Below are positions 40,272 to 49,320 of a stretch of 64,000 bases of DNA, piece after piece. Source of the stretch: Nocardia brasiliensis. Lineage in GTDB: Bacteria; Actinomycetota; Actinomycetes; Mycobacteriales; Mycobacteriaceae. The notes beneath the pieces are model-generated. The model was not told the origin of the DNA and made no database searches. It saw only the letters and a list, made by a program, of their open reading frames with translations. Position 1 is the stretch's first letter. Each line of letters starts with the position of its first letter. The stretch covers positions 1,302,001 through 1,366,000 of the forward strand of contig NZ_CP046171.1 of assembly GCF_011801125.1 (NCBI RefSeq). Reading direction: 5' to 3'. The position numbers were made by a program, and so were the translations under genes.

Positions 40272-41771
40272 ATGGTTCGCGAACTCACTCACTTCATCGG
40301 CGGGCAGCATGTAGCGGGCGCCTCCGGCAACTTCGGCGATGTCTACGACCCGAATCTGGGTCAGGTCCAGGCCAGGGTGCCGCTGGCGAGCAAGGACGAA
40401 GTCGCCGCGGCGATCGCGAATGCCGAAGCGGCGCAACCGGCATGGGCCGCGCTCAACCCGCAGAAGCGGGCCAGGGTGCTGATGAAGTTCCTGACCCTGG
40501 TGCAGGACGACATGGACAACCTGGCCGCGTTGCTCTCCGCCGAGCACGGCAAGACCATCGCCGACGCCAGGGGCGACATCCAGCGCGGCCTCGAGGTGAT
40601 CGAGTTCGCCACCGGCATCCCGCATCTGCTCAAGGGCGAATACACCGAGAGCGCGGGCACCGGCATCGACGTCTATTCGATGCGCCAGCCGCTCGGCGTC
40701 GTCGCGGGTATCACCCCGTTCAACTTCCCGGCGATGATCCCGCTCTGGAAGGCGGGCCCGGCGCTGGCCACCGGAAACGCGTTCGTGCTCAAGCCTTCCG
40801 AGCGCGATCCCTCGGTGCCGTTGCGCCTGGCCGAGCTGTTCCTCGAGGCGGGCCTGCCCGCCGGTGTGTTCAACGTGGTCAACGGCGACAAAGAGGCGGT
40901 CGACGCGCTGCTGCACGACCCGAGGATCAAGGCCGTCGGGTTCGTCGGATCCACGCCGATCGCTCAGTACATCTACGAGACCGCGACCGCGAACGGCAAG
41001 CGCGCCCAGTGCTTCGGCGGTGCGAAGAACCACGCGATCGTCATGCCGGATGCCGACCTCGACGATGTCGCGGACCAATTGATCGGTGCCGGTTACGGTT
41101 CCGCGGGCGAGCGCTGCATGGCCATCTCTGTCGCGGTGCCGGTCGGCCAGGAGACCGCGGACCGCCTGCTCGCCAAGCTGACCGAGCGGGTGCACAAGCT
41201 CAACATCGGCCGCTCCGACGACCCGGGCGCCGACTACGGCCCGCTGGTCGGCAAGGACGGTGTGGACCGGGTGAACAACTACGTCCAGATCGGCATCGAC
41301 GAGGGGGCCGAACTGGTGGTGGACGGGCGCGGGGTGACCGTGCCCGGCGCCGAGGACGGATACTTCGTCGGCGCGACGCTCTTCGACAAGGTGACGCCGG
41401 AGATGCGGATCTACAAGGAAGAGATCTTCGGCCCGGTGCTGAGTGTGGTGCGCGCCAAGGACTATGAAGAGGGCCTGCGGCTGGCCAACGAGCACGAGTA
41501 CGGCAACGGCGTCGCGATCTTCACCCGCGACGGCGACACCGCCCGGGACTTCGCGGCGCGCGTGCAGGTCGGCATGGTCGGCATCAACGTGCCGATCCCG
41601 GTGCCGATCGCGTACTACACCTTCGGTGGCTGGAAGCGTTCCGGGTTCGGTGACCTGAACCAGCACGGCCCGGACTCGATCCGCTTCTACACCAAGACCA
41701 AGACCGTGACGCAGCGCTGGCCTTCCGGCATGAAGGAAAGCAATGCCTTCGTGATCCCCACGATGGACTGA
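40272..41771 (+). CDS. mmsA: Methylmalonate-semialdehyde dehydrogenase (CoA-acylating)
   Basis: A 499-aa aldehyde dehydrogenase that converts methylmalonate semialdehyde and CoA to propionyl-CoA with NAD+, the last step of valine breakdown. The family signatures are GITPFNFPAMIPLWKAGPAL, FVGSTPIAQYIYE and the catalytic Cys282 in GSAGERCMAISVAVPVG. MVRELTHFIGG is the standard N-terminus, so ATG 40272 is used. It begins a tightly packed five-gene operon. Confidence 0.95.
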   Translation: MVRELTHFIGGQHVAGASGNFGDVYDPNLGQVQARVPLASKDEVAAAIANAEAAQPAWAALNPQKRARVLMKFLTLVQDDMDNLAALLSAEHGKTIADARGDIQRGLEVIEFATGIPHLLKGEYTESAGTGIDVYSMRQPLGVVAGITPFNFPAMIPLWKAGPALATGNAFVLKPSERDPSVPLRLAELFLEAGLPAGVFNVVNGDKEAVDALLHDPRIKAVGFVGSTPIAQYIYETATANGKRAQCFGGAKNHAIVMPDADLDDVADQLIGAGYGSAGERCMAISVAVPVGQETADRLLAKLTERVHKLNIGRSDDPGADYGPLVGKDGVDRVNNYVQIGIDEGAELVVDGRGVTVPGAEDGYFVGATLFDKVTPEMRIYKEEIFGPVLSVVRAKDYEEGLRLANEHEYGNGVAIFTRDGDTARDFAARVQVGMVGINVPIPVPIAYYTFGGWKRSGFGDLNQHGPDSIRFYTKTKTVTQRWPSGMKESNAFVIPTMD

Positions 41772-41772
41772 C

Positions 41773-42912
41773 ATGTTCATCCTCGACGAAGACGAGAAGG
41801 CGATCCGCGACACCGCGCGCGGCTTCGCCGACGAGTTCCTCGCACCCAACGCGCTGGAATGGGATGAGCAGAAGCACTTTCCGATCGACGTGCTGCGCAA
41901 GGCGGGCCCGCTCGGCCTAGGCGGCATCTATGTGCGGGAGGACGTGGGCGGTTCGGGCCTGCGCAGGCTCGACGCCGTGCGCATCTTCGAACAGCTCGCG
42001 ACAGGCTGTCCGGCCATCGCGGCCTACATCTCCATCCACAACATGGCGACCTGGATGATCGACCGCTACGGCGATGCCGCGCAGCGGGATCGGTGGCTGC
42101 CGCGGTTGACCTCGATGGAGCTGCTCGCCAGCTACGCGCTGACCGAACCGGGTGTCGGTTCCGACGCGGCGGCCTTGAGCACCAAGGCCGTTCGCGACGG
42201 GGACGATTACATCTTCAACGGCGCGAAGCAATTCATCTCCGGTGCGGGCGCCACGGACGTGTACGTGGTGATGGCCAGGACCGGCGCCGACGGCGCGCGC
42301 GGCGTATCGGCGTTCATCGTGCCCGCCGATACGCGGGGCGTCTCCTTCGGCGCCAACGAGAAGAAGATGGGCTGGAACGCCCAGCCCACCCGGCAGGTGA
42401 TCTTCGAGGATGCCAGGGTGCCCGCGGCGAATCTGCTCGGCGCCGAGGGCGACGGGTTCCGCATCGCGATGAACGGACTCAACGGCGGGCGGCTGAACAT
42501 CGCCGCCTGCTCGGTCGGTGGCGCCCAGGCGGCACTGGACAAGACCGTGCCGTATCTGGCGCAGCGGCACGCGTTCGGCAAGTCGCTGTTGAAGAACGAC
42601 GCGCTGCGGTTCCAACTCGCCGATATGCGTACCGAATTGGAGGCCGCGCGCACCCTGCTGTGGCGGGCGGCCGCCGCGCTGGACGCGGACGCGCCGGACA
42701 AGGTCGAGCTGTGCGCCATGGCGAAGCGCTTCGCCACCGACACCGGCTTCGAGGTGGCCAACAAGGCGCTGCAACTGCACGGCGGCTACGGCTACCTCGC
42801 CGAATACGGTGTGGAGAAGATCGTCCGGGATCTGCGGGTACACCAGATCCTGGAAGGGACCAACGAGATCATGCGGGTGGTCGTGGCCCGTGCGGTGGAA
42901 GGAGCGGCATGA
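41773..42912 (+). CDS. Acyl-CoA dehydrogenase, probably isobutyryl-CoA dehydrogenase
   Basis: A 379-aa flavoprotein. Marks are YALTEPGVGSDAAAL (FAD/acyl site), FNGAKQFISGAG, and LEGTNEIMRVVVAR, which holds the catalytic Glu. IHNMATWMIDRYGD is typical of short/branched-chain members such as ACAD8. It would oxidise isobutyryl-CoA to methacrylyl-CoA. It starts 2 bp after mmsA and overlaps the hydrolase by ATGA, which supports the valine-pathway assignment. Confidence 0.9.
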   Translation: MFILDEDEKAIRDTARGFADEFLAPNALEWDEQKHFPIDVLRKAGPLGLGGIYVREDVGGSGLRRLDAVRIFEQLATGCPAIAAYISIHNMATWMIDRYGDAAQRDRWLPRLTSMELLASYALTEPGVGSDAAALSTKAVRDGDDYIFNGAKQFISGAGATDVYVVMARTGADGARGVSAFIVPADTRGVSFGANEKKMGWNAQPTRQVIFEDARVPAANLLGAEGDGFRIAMNGLNGGRLNIAACSVGGAQAALDKTVPYLAQRHAFGKSLLKNDALRFQLADMRTELEAARTLLWRAAAALDADAPDKVELCAMAKRFATDTGFEVANKALQLHGGYGYLAEYGVEKIVRDLRVHQILEGTNEIMRVVVARAVEGAA

Positions 42913-43976
42913 CCGACGCGGCTGAGCCCGAGGTCCGCATCGAGCAGCAGGACGGCCTCGGACTGATCACCCTGAATCGGCCCAAGGCCATCAACGCGCT
43001 GAATCATTCGATGACACTGGCCATTACCGAGGCGTTGCGCGCCTGGGCCGACGACGACGCGGTGCGCACCGTCGTGCTCACCGGTGCGGGGGAGCGCGGG
43101 CTCTGCGCGGGCGGCGACATCGTCGCGATCCACACCGACGCCACCGGCGGTGCGGTCGGTGCGGACTCGCCGACCGGCCGCTTCTGGCGCGACGAATACG
43201 TGCTCAACGCGCTGATCGGCCGGTACCCCAAGCCTTACGTCGTGGTGATGGACGGCATCGTGATGGGCGGCGGTGTCGGACTGTCCGGTCACGGCAGCCA
43301 CCGCATCGTCACCGAGCGGTCCAAGATCGGCATGCCCGAGGTCGGCATCGGCTTCGTGCCGGATGTCGGTGGTACCTACCTGCTTTCGCGGGCGCCCGGC
43401 GAACTCGGCACGCATGTCGCGCTGACCACCGCGCGGATGGCCGCGGGCGATGCCATCGCGGCGGGCTTCGCCGACTACTTCGTCGCGACCGAACACCTGC
43501 CCGCGCTGCTCGATACGCTGCGCACCGAGGCCGTCGAGGTCGCGATCGCCAAATTCGCCACGGGCGCACCGGAATCCGGGCTGCTCGCGCAGCGGTCGTG
43601 GATCGATGCCTGCTACAGCGCGGACACCGTCGAGGAGATCGTCGCGCGGTTGCGGGCGCATCCGGCGCCGGAGGCAGCCGCCGCGGCGGCGGATATTCTC
43701 ACGAAATCGCCTGTCGCGCTGAAGGTCGCGTTACGGTCGTTGCGGTCGGCGCGGAGCGCGCCGAACCTGGAGGTGGTGCTGAACGAGGAGTATCGAGTCT
43801 CCATCGCGGCACTGGCCTCGCACGATCTGGTGGAGGGCATCCGCGCGCAAGTGATCGACAAGGACCGTGCCCCGCGGTGGTCGCCGGCGACCCTCGCCGA
43901 CGTCAGCGCCGCGCAGGTGGACGCATACTTCGCCGAATTGGGCGATCAGGAACTGGGTTTGGTGAGCAATGACTGA
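42909..43976 (+). CDS. 3-hydroxyisobutyryl-CoA hydrolase
   Basis: A 355-aa crotonase-fold hydrolase that releases free 3-hydroxyisobutyrate. [17 protein letters not shown], the oxyanion loop ERGLCAGGDIVAIH, and the HIBCH-specific GIVMGGGVGLSGHGSHRIVTERSKIGMPEVGIGFVPDVGGTYLLSR are seen; the SHR and MPEVGIGF-type run replaces the hydratase residues. Length fits hydrolases rather than hydratases (about 260 aa). It overlaps the next gene by 8 bp. Confidence 0.9.
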   Translation: MTDAAEPEVRIEQQDGLGLITLNRPKAINALNHSMTLAITEALRAWADDDAVRTVVLTGAGERGLCAGGDIVAIHTDATGGAVGADSPTGRFWRDEYVLNALIGRYPKPYVVVMDGIVMGGGVGLSGHGSHRIVTERSKIGMPEVGIGFVPDVGGTYLLSRAPGELGTHVALTTARMAAGDAIAAGFADYFVATEHLPALLDTLRTEAVEVAIAKFATGAPESGLLAQRSWIDACYSADTVEEIVARLRAHPAPEAAAAAADILTKSPVALKVALRSLRSARSAPNLEVVLNEEYRVSIAALASHDLVEGIRAQVIDKDRAPRWSPATLADVSAAQVDAYFAELGDQELGLVSND

Positions 43977-44862
43977 AAAAATCGGATTCCTCGGGCTCGG
44001 CCACATGGGTGCGCCGATGGCGGCGAACCTGGTGCGGGCCGGCTACGAGGTATTGGCCTTCGACCCGGTGCCAGCCGCACGGGAGCAGGCCGCGAAGGAC
44101 GGCGCCACCGTCGTCGAGACCGCCGTCGAGGCGGCCGAGGCCGGTGTGGTGATCACCATGCTGCCCAACGGGCGCCTCGTGCTCGACGTCTACGCCGAGA
44201 TTCTCCCGGCCGCCAAGCCCGGCACTCTGTTCATCGACTGCTCGACCATCGACGTGGCCGACGCGAAGTCCGCCGCCGTGCTCGCCATCGGCGCGGGTCA
44301 TCGCGCGCTGGACGCCCCCGTCTCCGGCGGCGTCGCCGGTGCCGCGGCGGGCACCCTCACCTTCATGGTCGGCGGGGCGGCGGACGATTTCGCCGCCGCG
44401 TTGCCGGTGCTCGAGGTGATGGGCGGCAAGGTGGTGCACTGCGGCGGTTCGGGCGTCGGTCAGGCCGCCAAGATCTGCAACAACATGCTGCTCGGCATCT
44501 CGATGATCGGCCTGTCCGAGGCCCTGGTGCTCGGCGAACAGCTGGGCCTGACCCATCAGTCCTTCTTCGACGTCGTCTCCACCGCCTCCGGCCAGAGCTG
44601 GGCACTGACCTCCTACTGCCCGGTCCCCGGCCCGGTGCCGACCAGCCCGGCCAACAACGACTACCGGCCCGGTTTCGCCACCGCGCTGATGAACAAGGAT
44701 CTCGGCCTCGCGGCGAACGCGCTGCGCGAGAACGGCATCGAGGGCAAGCTCGGCCTGCTCGCCGCGGAGATCTACGAGCGGTTCAACCAGACGTCGGGTG
44801 ACCTGGACTTCTCGGCTATCGTCACCGACATCCGTGAACGTTCCGAGCGAGAAGGTGCCTGA
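43969..44862 (+). CDS. mmsB: 3-hydroxyisobutyrate dehydrogenase
   Basis: A 297-aa NAD-dependent dehydrogenase producing methylmalonate semialdehyde. [16 protein letters not shown] is the cofactor motif, [22 protein letters not shown] is the substrate loop, and [14 protein letters not shown] holds the catalytic Lys. [11 protein letters not shown] is the C-terminal family mark. Its start overlaps the hydrolase gene. Confidence 0.95.
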   Translation: MTEKIGFLGLGHMGAPMAANLVRAGYEVLAFDPVPAAREQAAKDGATVVETAVEAAEAGVVITMLPNGRLVLDVYAEILPAAKPGTLFIDCSTIDVADAKSAAVLAIGAGHRALDAPVSGGVAGAAAGTLTFMVGGAADDFAAALPVLEVMGGKVVHCGGSGVGQAAKICNNMLLGISMIGLSEALVLGEQLGLTHQSFFDVVSTASGQSWALTSYCPVPGPVPTSPANNDYRPGFATALMNKDLGLAANALRENGIEGKLGLLAAEIYERFNQTSGDLDFSAIVTDIRERSEREGA

Positions 44863-44863
44863 G

Positions 44864-45691
44864 ATGAATGCATCGCACAGCGATTCCGTGGGAGGTGGCG
44901 ACCAGGCGACGGGCGGGCGCGACTTCGAGACGATCCTGTTGGAGCGCAAGGGACGGGTCGGCTGGATCACGCTGAACCGGCCCAAGGCGCTCAACGCGTT
45001 GAATGCGCAGGTTCTCGACGACGTGATCGCCGCGCTCGACGAACTCGAGCGCGACGAGGAGATCGGCGCGGTCGTCATCACCGGATCGGAGCGGGCCTTC
45101 GCGGCCGGCGCCGACATCAAGGAGATGCAGCCCAAGTCGTACATGGACATGTTCCTCAACGACTACTTCGCCCGCTGGGACCGGCTCGCCGAGTTCCGCA
45201 AGCCGACCATCGCCGCGGTCGCGGGCTACGCCCTCGGCGGCGGCTGCGAACTGGCGATGATCTGCGACATCCTGATCGCGGCCGATACCGCCAAGTTCGG
45301 GCAGCCGGAGATCAAGCTGGGCGTCATCCCCGGCATCGGCGGCTCGCAGCGGCTGACCCGCGCGATCGGCAAGGCCAAGGCGATGGATCTGGTGCTCACC
45401 GGGCGCAATATGGACGCCGAGGAGGCCGAGCGCGCCGGCCTGGTCTCGCGCATCGTGCCCGCCGCCGAGCTGCTCGACACCGCGCTCGAGGTCGCCGAGA
45501 CGATCGCGTCGATGTCGTTGCCGGTCACCATGATCGCGAAGGAGGCGGTCAACCGCTCCTTCGAGACCACCCTCGCCGAGGGTCTGCGCTTCGAGCGCCG
45601 GGTCTTCCATTCGCTGTTCGCCATCGACGATCAGAAAGAAGGCATGAGCGCCTTCGTCGAGAAGCGTCCCGCGAAGTTCACCAACCGCTGA
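44864..45691 (+). CDS. Enoyl-CoA hydratase
   Basis: A 275-aa crotonase. [19 protein letters not shown], the oxyanion-hole segment [10 protein letters not shown] and [17 protein letters not shown] with the catalytic Glu region [19 protein letters not shown] are intact. EchA8-like. In this operon it would hydrate methacrylyl-CoA to 3-hydroxyisobutyryl-CoA. ATG 44864 follows GAGAAGG and lies 1 bp after the mmsB stop. The first 20 residues are poorly conserved. Confidence 0.92.
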   Translation: MNASHSDSVGGGDQATGGRDFETILLERKGRVGWITLNRPKALNALNAQVLDDVIAALDELERDEEIGAVVITGSERAFAAGADIKEMQPKSYMDMFLNDYFARWDRLAEFRKPTIAAVAGYALGGGCELAMICDILIAADTAKFGQPEIKLGVIPGIGGSQRLTRAIGKAKAMDLVLTGRNMDAEEAERAGLVSRIVPAAELLDTALEVAETIASMSLPVTMIAKEAVNRSFETTLAEGLRFERRVFHSLFAIDDQKEGMSAFVEKRPAKFTNR

Positions 45692-45700
45692 TCCGCCGTC

Positions 45701-45733
45701 GGTCCGCCCGCCCGTGCACCGGACGGGCGGACC
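45701..45733 (+). terminator. Hairpin at the end of the valine-degradation operon
   Basis: Perfect 10-bp arms (45701-45710 and 45724-45733), 9 bp after the hydratase stop. It may also serve the converging Hsp70-like gene. Confidence 0.7.
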
Positions 45734-45795
45734 GCGGTCCGGACAGAATCGCTGTCCACTTAGCGGTTCCGGAACGGCGCGGTGCCTGGTTCCGC

Positions 45796-46854
45796 TCAGC
45801 CGAAGCCGGACGGCGAGGGCCCGATGATCTCCACGGGCGTCGGGGTGGTGCCGTTGCTCGGTTCGGTCGAACTCTTGTCCATGGCAAGGATTCCCGCGAT
45901 GGTCGCGCCCAGTGCGGCGGTGACCGCGACGGCGGCGATGAGCTTGCGGCGATCGACCGGGCCGTGCACCAGCGACGCGGACAGCGCCGCGCCCGTGCGT
46001 GCCCGCGCCATCCGCACCTCGCCACCGTGGCGTTCGGCCGCAAGCAGCACCGCGCCGCGCGCCGAGACGTAGTCCGGTTCCGGGTCGTAGATGATCGGCA
46101 GGTCGATCAGCTCGGCCAGCTCGTCGCGGATGCTCGGGTTGCGCGTGCACCCGCCGAGCAGCACGAGCGCCTCGGGCCGCACCCCGCTCTCCTCGATGAG
46201 CTGATGCACGAACGACGCCGAATGGTGAATGCTCGCCGAGCAGAGTTCCGCCAGGTCGCTGCGGGTGACCACCTCGCGGCCGCCGGAGATCGGGTCGATC
46301 GCGGTGACCACCCGCTCGCTGCTCAACGACTCCCGATGCCTGCGGCTGGTGAGCTTGTCGGTGAGCACGCCGCCGCGCGCGAGCTGCCAGCGCAGCAGCG
46401 CGTCGTAGCCGTCGCCGCCGAGCACGGTGCTGCGTTTGCCCGCCAGGATGGTGTCGGTGCGGCAATCGGCGTGGGTGATGGTCAGGCCGGAACTGCCGAG
46501 GTCGTAGAGCAGTACCGAGCCGCTGTCGGGCAGTTGCCCGGTGAATCGCAGATAGCGCAGCTGCGCCAGCGGTTCGTCGACGATGGTGAGGCCGTTGCGA
46601 CCCGCGCTGGCCCGGATGGCCTCGGCATGCAGGGTGCAGCGGCAGGTCACGGCGGTGCCGGTGACCAGTTCGTCGCGCCGGTCGGCGGCCGCGCGCATCT
46701 GCCGGATCGCTTCGAGTACCGGCTCATCGATCCCACCGCCGGGGCGGCGCAGCACCTGGCAGCGATCGATGGGGGGTAGGTGTGGCTGATCGGAATGCGT
46801 CAGCATCGCGCGTGCGCCACCAGCGCCCGCCGACACCCCCAAGACCAGCACCAT
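45796..46854 (-). CDS. Hsp70/actin-fold membrane protein
   Basis: A 352-aa protein with DnaK-like ATPase features: SVLLYDLGSSGLTIT (phosphate 2-like), VTRSDLAELC, and VLLGGCTRNPSIRDELAEL (adenosine-type). The N-terminal phosphate loop is degenerate (LVLGVSAGAGGARAML). A C-terminal helix (LIAAVAVTAALGATIAGILAM) anchors it, followed by a short Pro/Ser-rich outside tail. No substrate-binding domain is present. The ATG 46854 lacks a strong ribosome site. Similar proteins are common in mycolic-acid actinobacteria but uncharacterised. Confidence 0.78.
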   Translation of the reverse strand: MVLVLGVSAGAGGARAMLTHSDQPHLPPIDRCQVLRRPGGGIDEPVLEAIRQMRAAADRRDELVTGTAVTCRCTLHAEAIRASAGRNGLTIVDEPLAQLRYLRFTGQLPDSGSVLLYDLGSSGLTITHADCRTDTILAGKRSTVLGGDGYDALLRWQLARGGVLTDKLTSRRHRESLSSERVVTAIDPISGGREVVTRSDLAELCSASIHHSASFVHQLIEESGVRPEALVLLGGCTRNPSIRDELAELIDLPIIYDPEPDYVSARGAVLLAAERHGGEVRMARARTGAALSASLVHGPVDRRKLIAAVAVTAALGATIAGILAMDKSSTEPSNGTTPTPVEIIGPSPSGFG

Positions 46855-46980
46855 GATTTACATGGTGGACCTTTTCCGCGTCGCTGCCAAGGCGACAGGG
46901 CGAGAAATTCGCTAGTTGGATGCCGGACCGTTACTCGGTCGCCGATTCGGGGGTGTATTGGACCGTCCAGTTCCGCCCGG

Positions 46981-47532
46981 TCATTGCGGTCCAGTCGCGG
47001 ACCACTGTGCCTGCGCGGCACCGGTGTCGAAGTCGCCCGCGGCGTGCCGGAACTCCGCGAGCAGCTGGAGCAGGGTGTGCAGCCGGTCGGGCGCCAAGCC
47101 GGGCAGCGCGAAGACCTTCGTGTTCAGTTCCTCGGTGGCCTGCGCGACCAATTCCCTTCCGGCATCGGTGATCTCGATGAGCGTGGCGCGCCGGTCGGTA
47201 GGGTGCGGCACCCGCTCCACCAGGTGCGCCGCCTCCAGTCGGTCGACCGTGTTGGTGACGCTGGTCGGGTGCACCTGCAGGCGCGCGCTGGCCTTCGCCA
47301 TCGGTAGCGCACCGGTCTTGCTGAAGCTCAACAGCATGAGCAATTCGTAGCGGGAGAAGGTCAAACCAGTTGGTTTCAGCGCCTCGTCCACCCGCGCCAT
47401 GACGATTTGCTGGGCGCGCACCAGCGAGGTCACCGCGGCCATGCCGTCGGCGACATCCCCCCAGCCGTGATCGACCCATTGCCGATGGGCCTCCTCGATC
47501 GGGTCGAGTGGAAGCGGGCGTGGCCGAGACAT
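46981..47532 (-). CDS. MarR-family transcriptional regulator
   Basis: A 183-aa winged-helix protein. SRYELLMLLSFSKTGALPMAKASARLQVHPTSVTNTVDRLEAAHLVERVPHPTDRRATLIEIT contains the recognition helix and wing. ATG 47532 gives a basic, Pro-rich start (MSRPRPLPLD); a GTG 51 bases upstream is possible. It sits alone between the Hsp70-like gene and tRNA-Cys. Confidence 0.88.
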   Translation of the reverse strand: MSRPRPLPLDPIEEAHRQWVDHGWGDVADGMAAVTSLVRAQQIVMARVDEALKPTGLTFSRYELLMLLSFSKTGALPMAKASARLQVHPTSVTNTVDRLEAAHLVERVPHPTDRRATLIEITDAGRELVAQATEELNTKVFALPGLAPDRLHTLLQLLAEFRHAAGDFDTGAAQAQWSATGPQ

Positions 47533-47772
47533 GCCCTGATCATTCCATGGGGTCGCGCCGGGATCGGGGACATCCACGGGCACTGTGGATCACAGTACGG
47601 GCGACAGGAGAATCGAGGCTCGGGCCGGTCGCTTCGGATCGGACCCTGCTCTTCGGACCAGCGCCTCGTCCTTCGAGCCAGGCACCGCTCTTCGAATCAG
47701 ACACCGCTCTTCGAATCAGGTTGAGCGCAAGGGTGTGTCCGTGGGCCCTGGTCCCGCACTATTGGTCACGAG

Positions 47773-47847
47773 GCGGGCGTGGCTGAGTGGTTGAGGCAAC
47801 GGTCTGCAAAGCCGTTTACGCGGGTTCAATTCCCGCCGCTCGCTCCA
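47773..47847 (+). tRNA. tRNA-Cys (GCA)
   Basis: The 75-nt gene has acceptor GCGGGCG paired with CGCTCGC, anticodon loop CTGCAAA (anticodon GCA at 47806-47808), T arm GCGGG-TTCAATT-CCCGC, discriminator T and an encoded CCA. Its 3' 42 bases are duplicated at 53773-53814; it is the integration site of the adjacent element and remains intact. Confidence 0.92.
47804..47845 (+). repeat. att site, tRNA-side copy (42 bp)
   Basis: Identical to 53773-53814. It begins in the anticodon loop and ends at the first C of CCA, so integration preserves the tRNA. Confidence 0.92.
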
Positions 47848-47889
47848 AGGTCAGAGGGTGTTTCATGGAGGTCGGAGCCTGAGTTTGCG

Positions 47890-49104
47890 TCATGCGGTCC
47901 GCAGTTCGTCCGCAGCAGCTTGGGCACCGGCCTCCATGCCATCCGCAACGATGTCCAGATCGTCCGGGAACAGATGGCCGTACAAGTCGAGGGTGAGCGT
48001 CGCGGTTTTGTGGCCGAGCATCCTTTGGACGACCTTGATGTTCGCTCCGGCGCTGATCGCGAGAGACGCTGCGGTATGGCGTAGCCCGTGCGGTATGAGC
48101 CCCTTGAGGCCAGCCGAATTCGCAGCCTCGTTGAACGCGCGTCGGAACTCGTTGTACTCCAGGATTCCGCCGTCCTTCTCGCTCGGGAAGAGAGGTGCAC
48201 TCGATTCGCTTCCCTCCGTGAGCTTTTCGAGGTCCTTCGCGAGCGTGGCAGGGATCGGAACCGTGCGCGCGGTGTGGTTCTTCGTGTCTGTCACCACGGT
48301 TCCTTGCCCCGTCACAGCAGTTGCCGAACGGGACACGCGGATACGCCGGTTGGCTACGTCAACATCCATCACCCGCAACGCTGACGCCTCACCGATGCGG
48401 ATGCCTGTGTACGCCAGGGTGAACACGAGCGGACGCAACCGACCCGCAGCCAGGCCCAGCCGCATGACCTCCAAGTGGGTCAGGTATGGCCGCTCACCCG
48501 CCAGCGTCGACGGAAGCTCGATGTCGACGGCAGGATTGCTCACGAGCCGTTTCGATTTCACCGCGAACCGCAGCACCTGGCTAAACACCTGGTACGACTG
48601 GATGACGCGTGATGCCGACAGGCCCTTGCCCTTGAACCGAGTGCTTCCCGACTCCGACAGGAGCACGACCCATTCCTGAATGTCTTCAAAGTCGATGTCC
48701 CGCAACGGCACTGAACCCCACCGCCGCAGTACGACAGTATCGAGCAGCGAGCGATAGCCTGCCACGGTCTTCGGCTTGCGGAATTTCTTTGTCTCATACC
48801 ACTTCTCTGCGACCACCGAGAACAGCACACCGCTACGGTCCGGGTCGACCCACGTACCGGTCACGACCTTGGTCGTCACTTCGCTATCAATCCAGCGCTG
48901 TGCCTGCACCTTGGTATCGAACGACTGCGACCGCTCTACGCCGTTGGGATCGACATACCGAGCCCGCCACCGCTTGCCCTTGCCGAAACGTTCCTCCGAC
49001 TTCACCTTCTTCTTCGACTTCGCGCCCGTCACCGGGTCTGTTTCGACCACGGTAGGCCACCAGCGATCCTCGATGCCTGAACGCGGATTACGTCGAGTCG
49101 CCAT
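47890..49104 (-). CDS. int: Tyrosine recombinase (integrase) of the element
   Basis: A 404-aa phage-type integrase. The catalytic residues are all present: Arg236 in AYTGIRIGEA, His339 and Arg342 in PHGLRHTAASLAI, His365 in MLGHKTATLTLDLYGH, and Tyr375. The N-terminal Arm-type and SAM-like domains occupy about residues 1-190. The gene reads toward the tRNA, and its stop is 43 bp from it. One-base overlap with xis (TGATG). Confidence 0.96.
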   Translation of the reverse strand: MATRRNPRSGIEDRWWPTVVETDPVTGAKSKKKVKSEERFGKGKRWRARYVDPNGVERSQSFDTKVQAQRWIDSEVTTKVVTGTWVDPDRSGVLFSVVAEKWYETKKFRKPKTVAGYRSLLDTVVLRRWGSVPLRDIDFEDIQEWVVLLSESGSTRFKGKGLSASRVIQSYQVFSQVLRFAVKSKRLVSNPAVDIELPSTLAGERPYLTHLEVMRLGLAAGRLRPLVFTLAYTGIRIGEASALRVMDVDVANRRIRVSRSATAVTGQGTVVTDTKNHTARTVPIPATLAKDLEKLTEGSESSAPLFPSEKDGGILEYNEFRRAFNEAANSAGLKGLIPHGLRHTAASLAISAGANIKVVQRMLGHKTATLTLDLYGHLFPDDLDIVADGMEAGAQAAADELRTA

Positions 49105-49307
49105 CAGGCAGCCTCACCAGTTCCGGTCAACTTTTCTTGCTCCACGATCCATGCCAACACCACCGACTTCCGCCACACTCGCCGACGCGGACCAAGCTTG
49201 AAACTCGCTGGCCCCGAACCGACATGCGCCCACCACCGCCAGGTGGCTTCCGGAATCCCAGTCAGCGCCTCGCAGTCCTTGGCACGTAGGTAGGTCTCGT
49301 CCTCCAT
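49104..49307 (-). CDS. xis: Excisionase / AlpA-MerR-like HTH protein
   Basis: A 67-aa HTH protein: YLRAKDCEALTGIPEATWRWW, then LGPRRRVWRKSVVLAWI. The winged-helix shape and location directly upstream of int fit an excisionase. GGGAGGGAATGACATGG gives a good ribosome site. Translationally coupled to int. Confidence 0.88.
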   Translation of the reverse strand: MEDETYLRAKDCEALTGIPEATWRWWAHVGSGPASFKLGPRRRVWRKSVVLAWIVEQEKLTGTGEAA

Positions 49308-49320
49308 GTCATTCCCTCCC

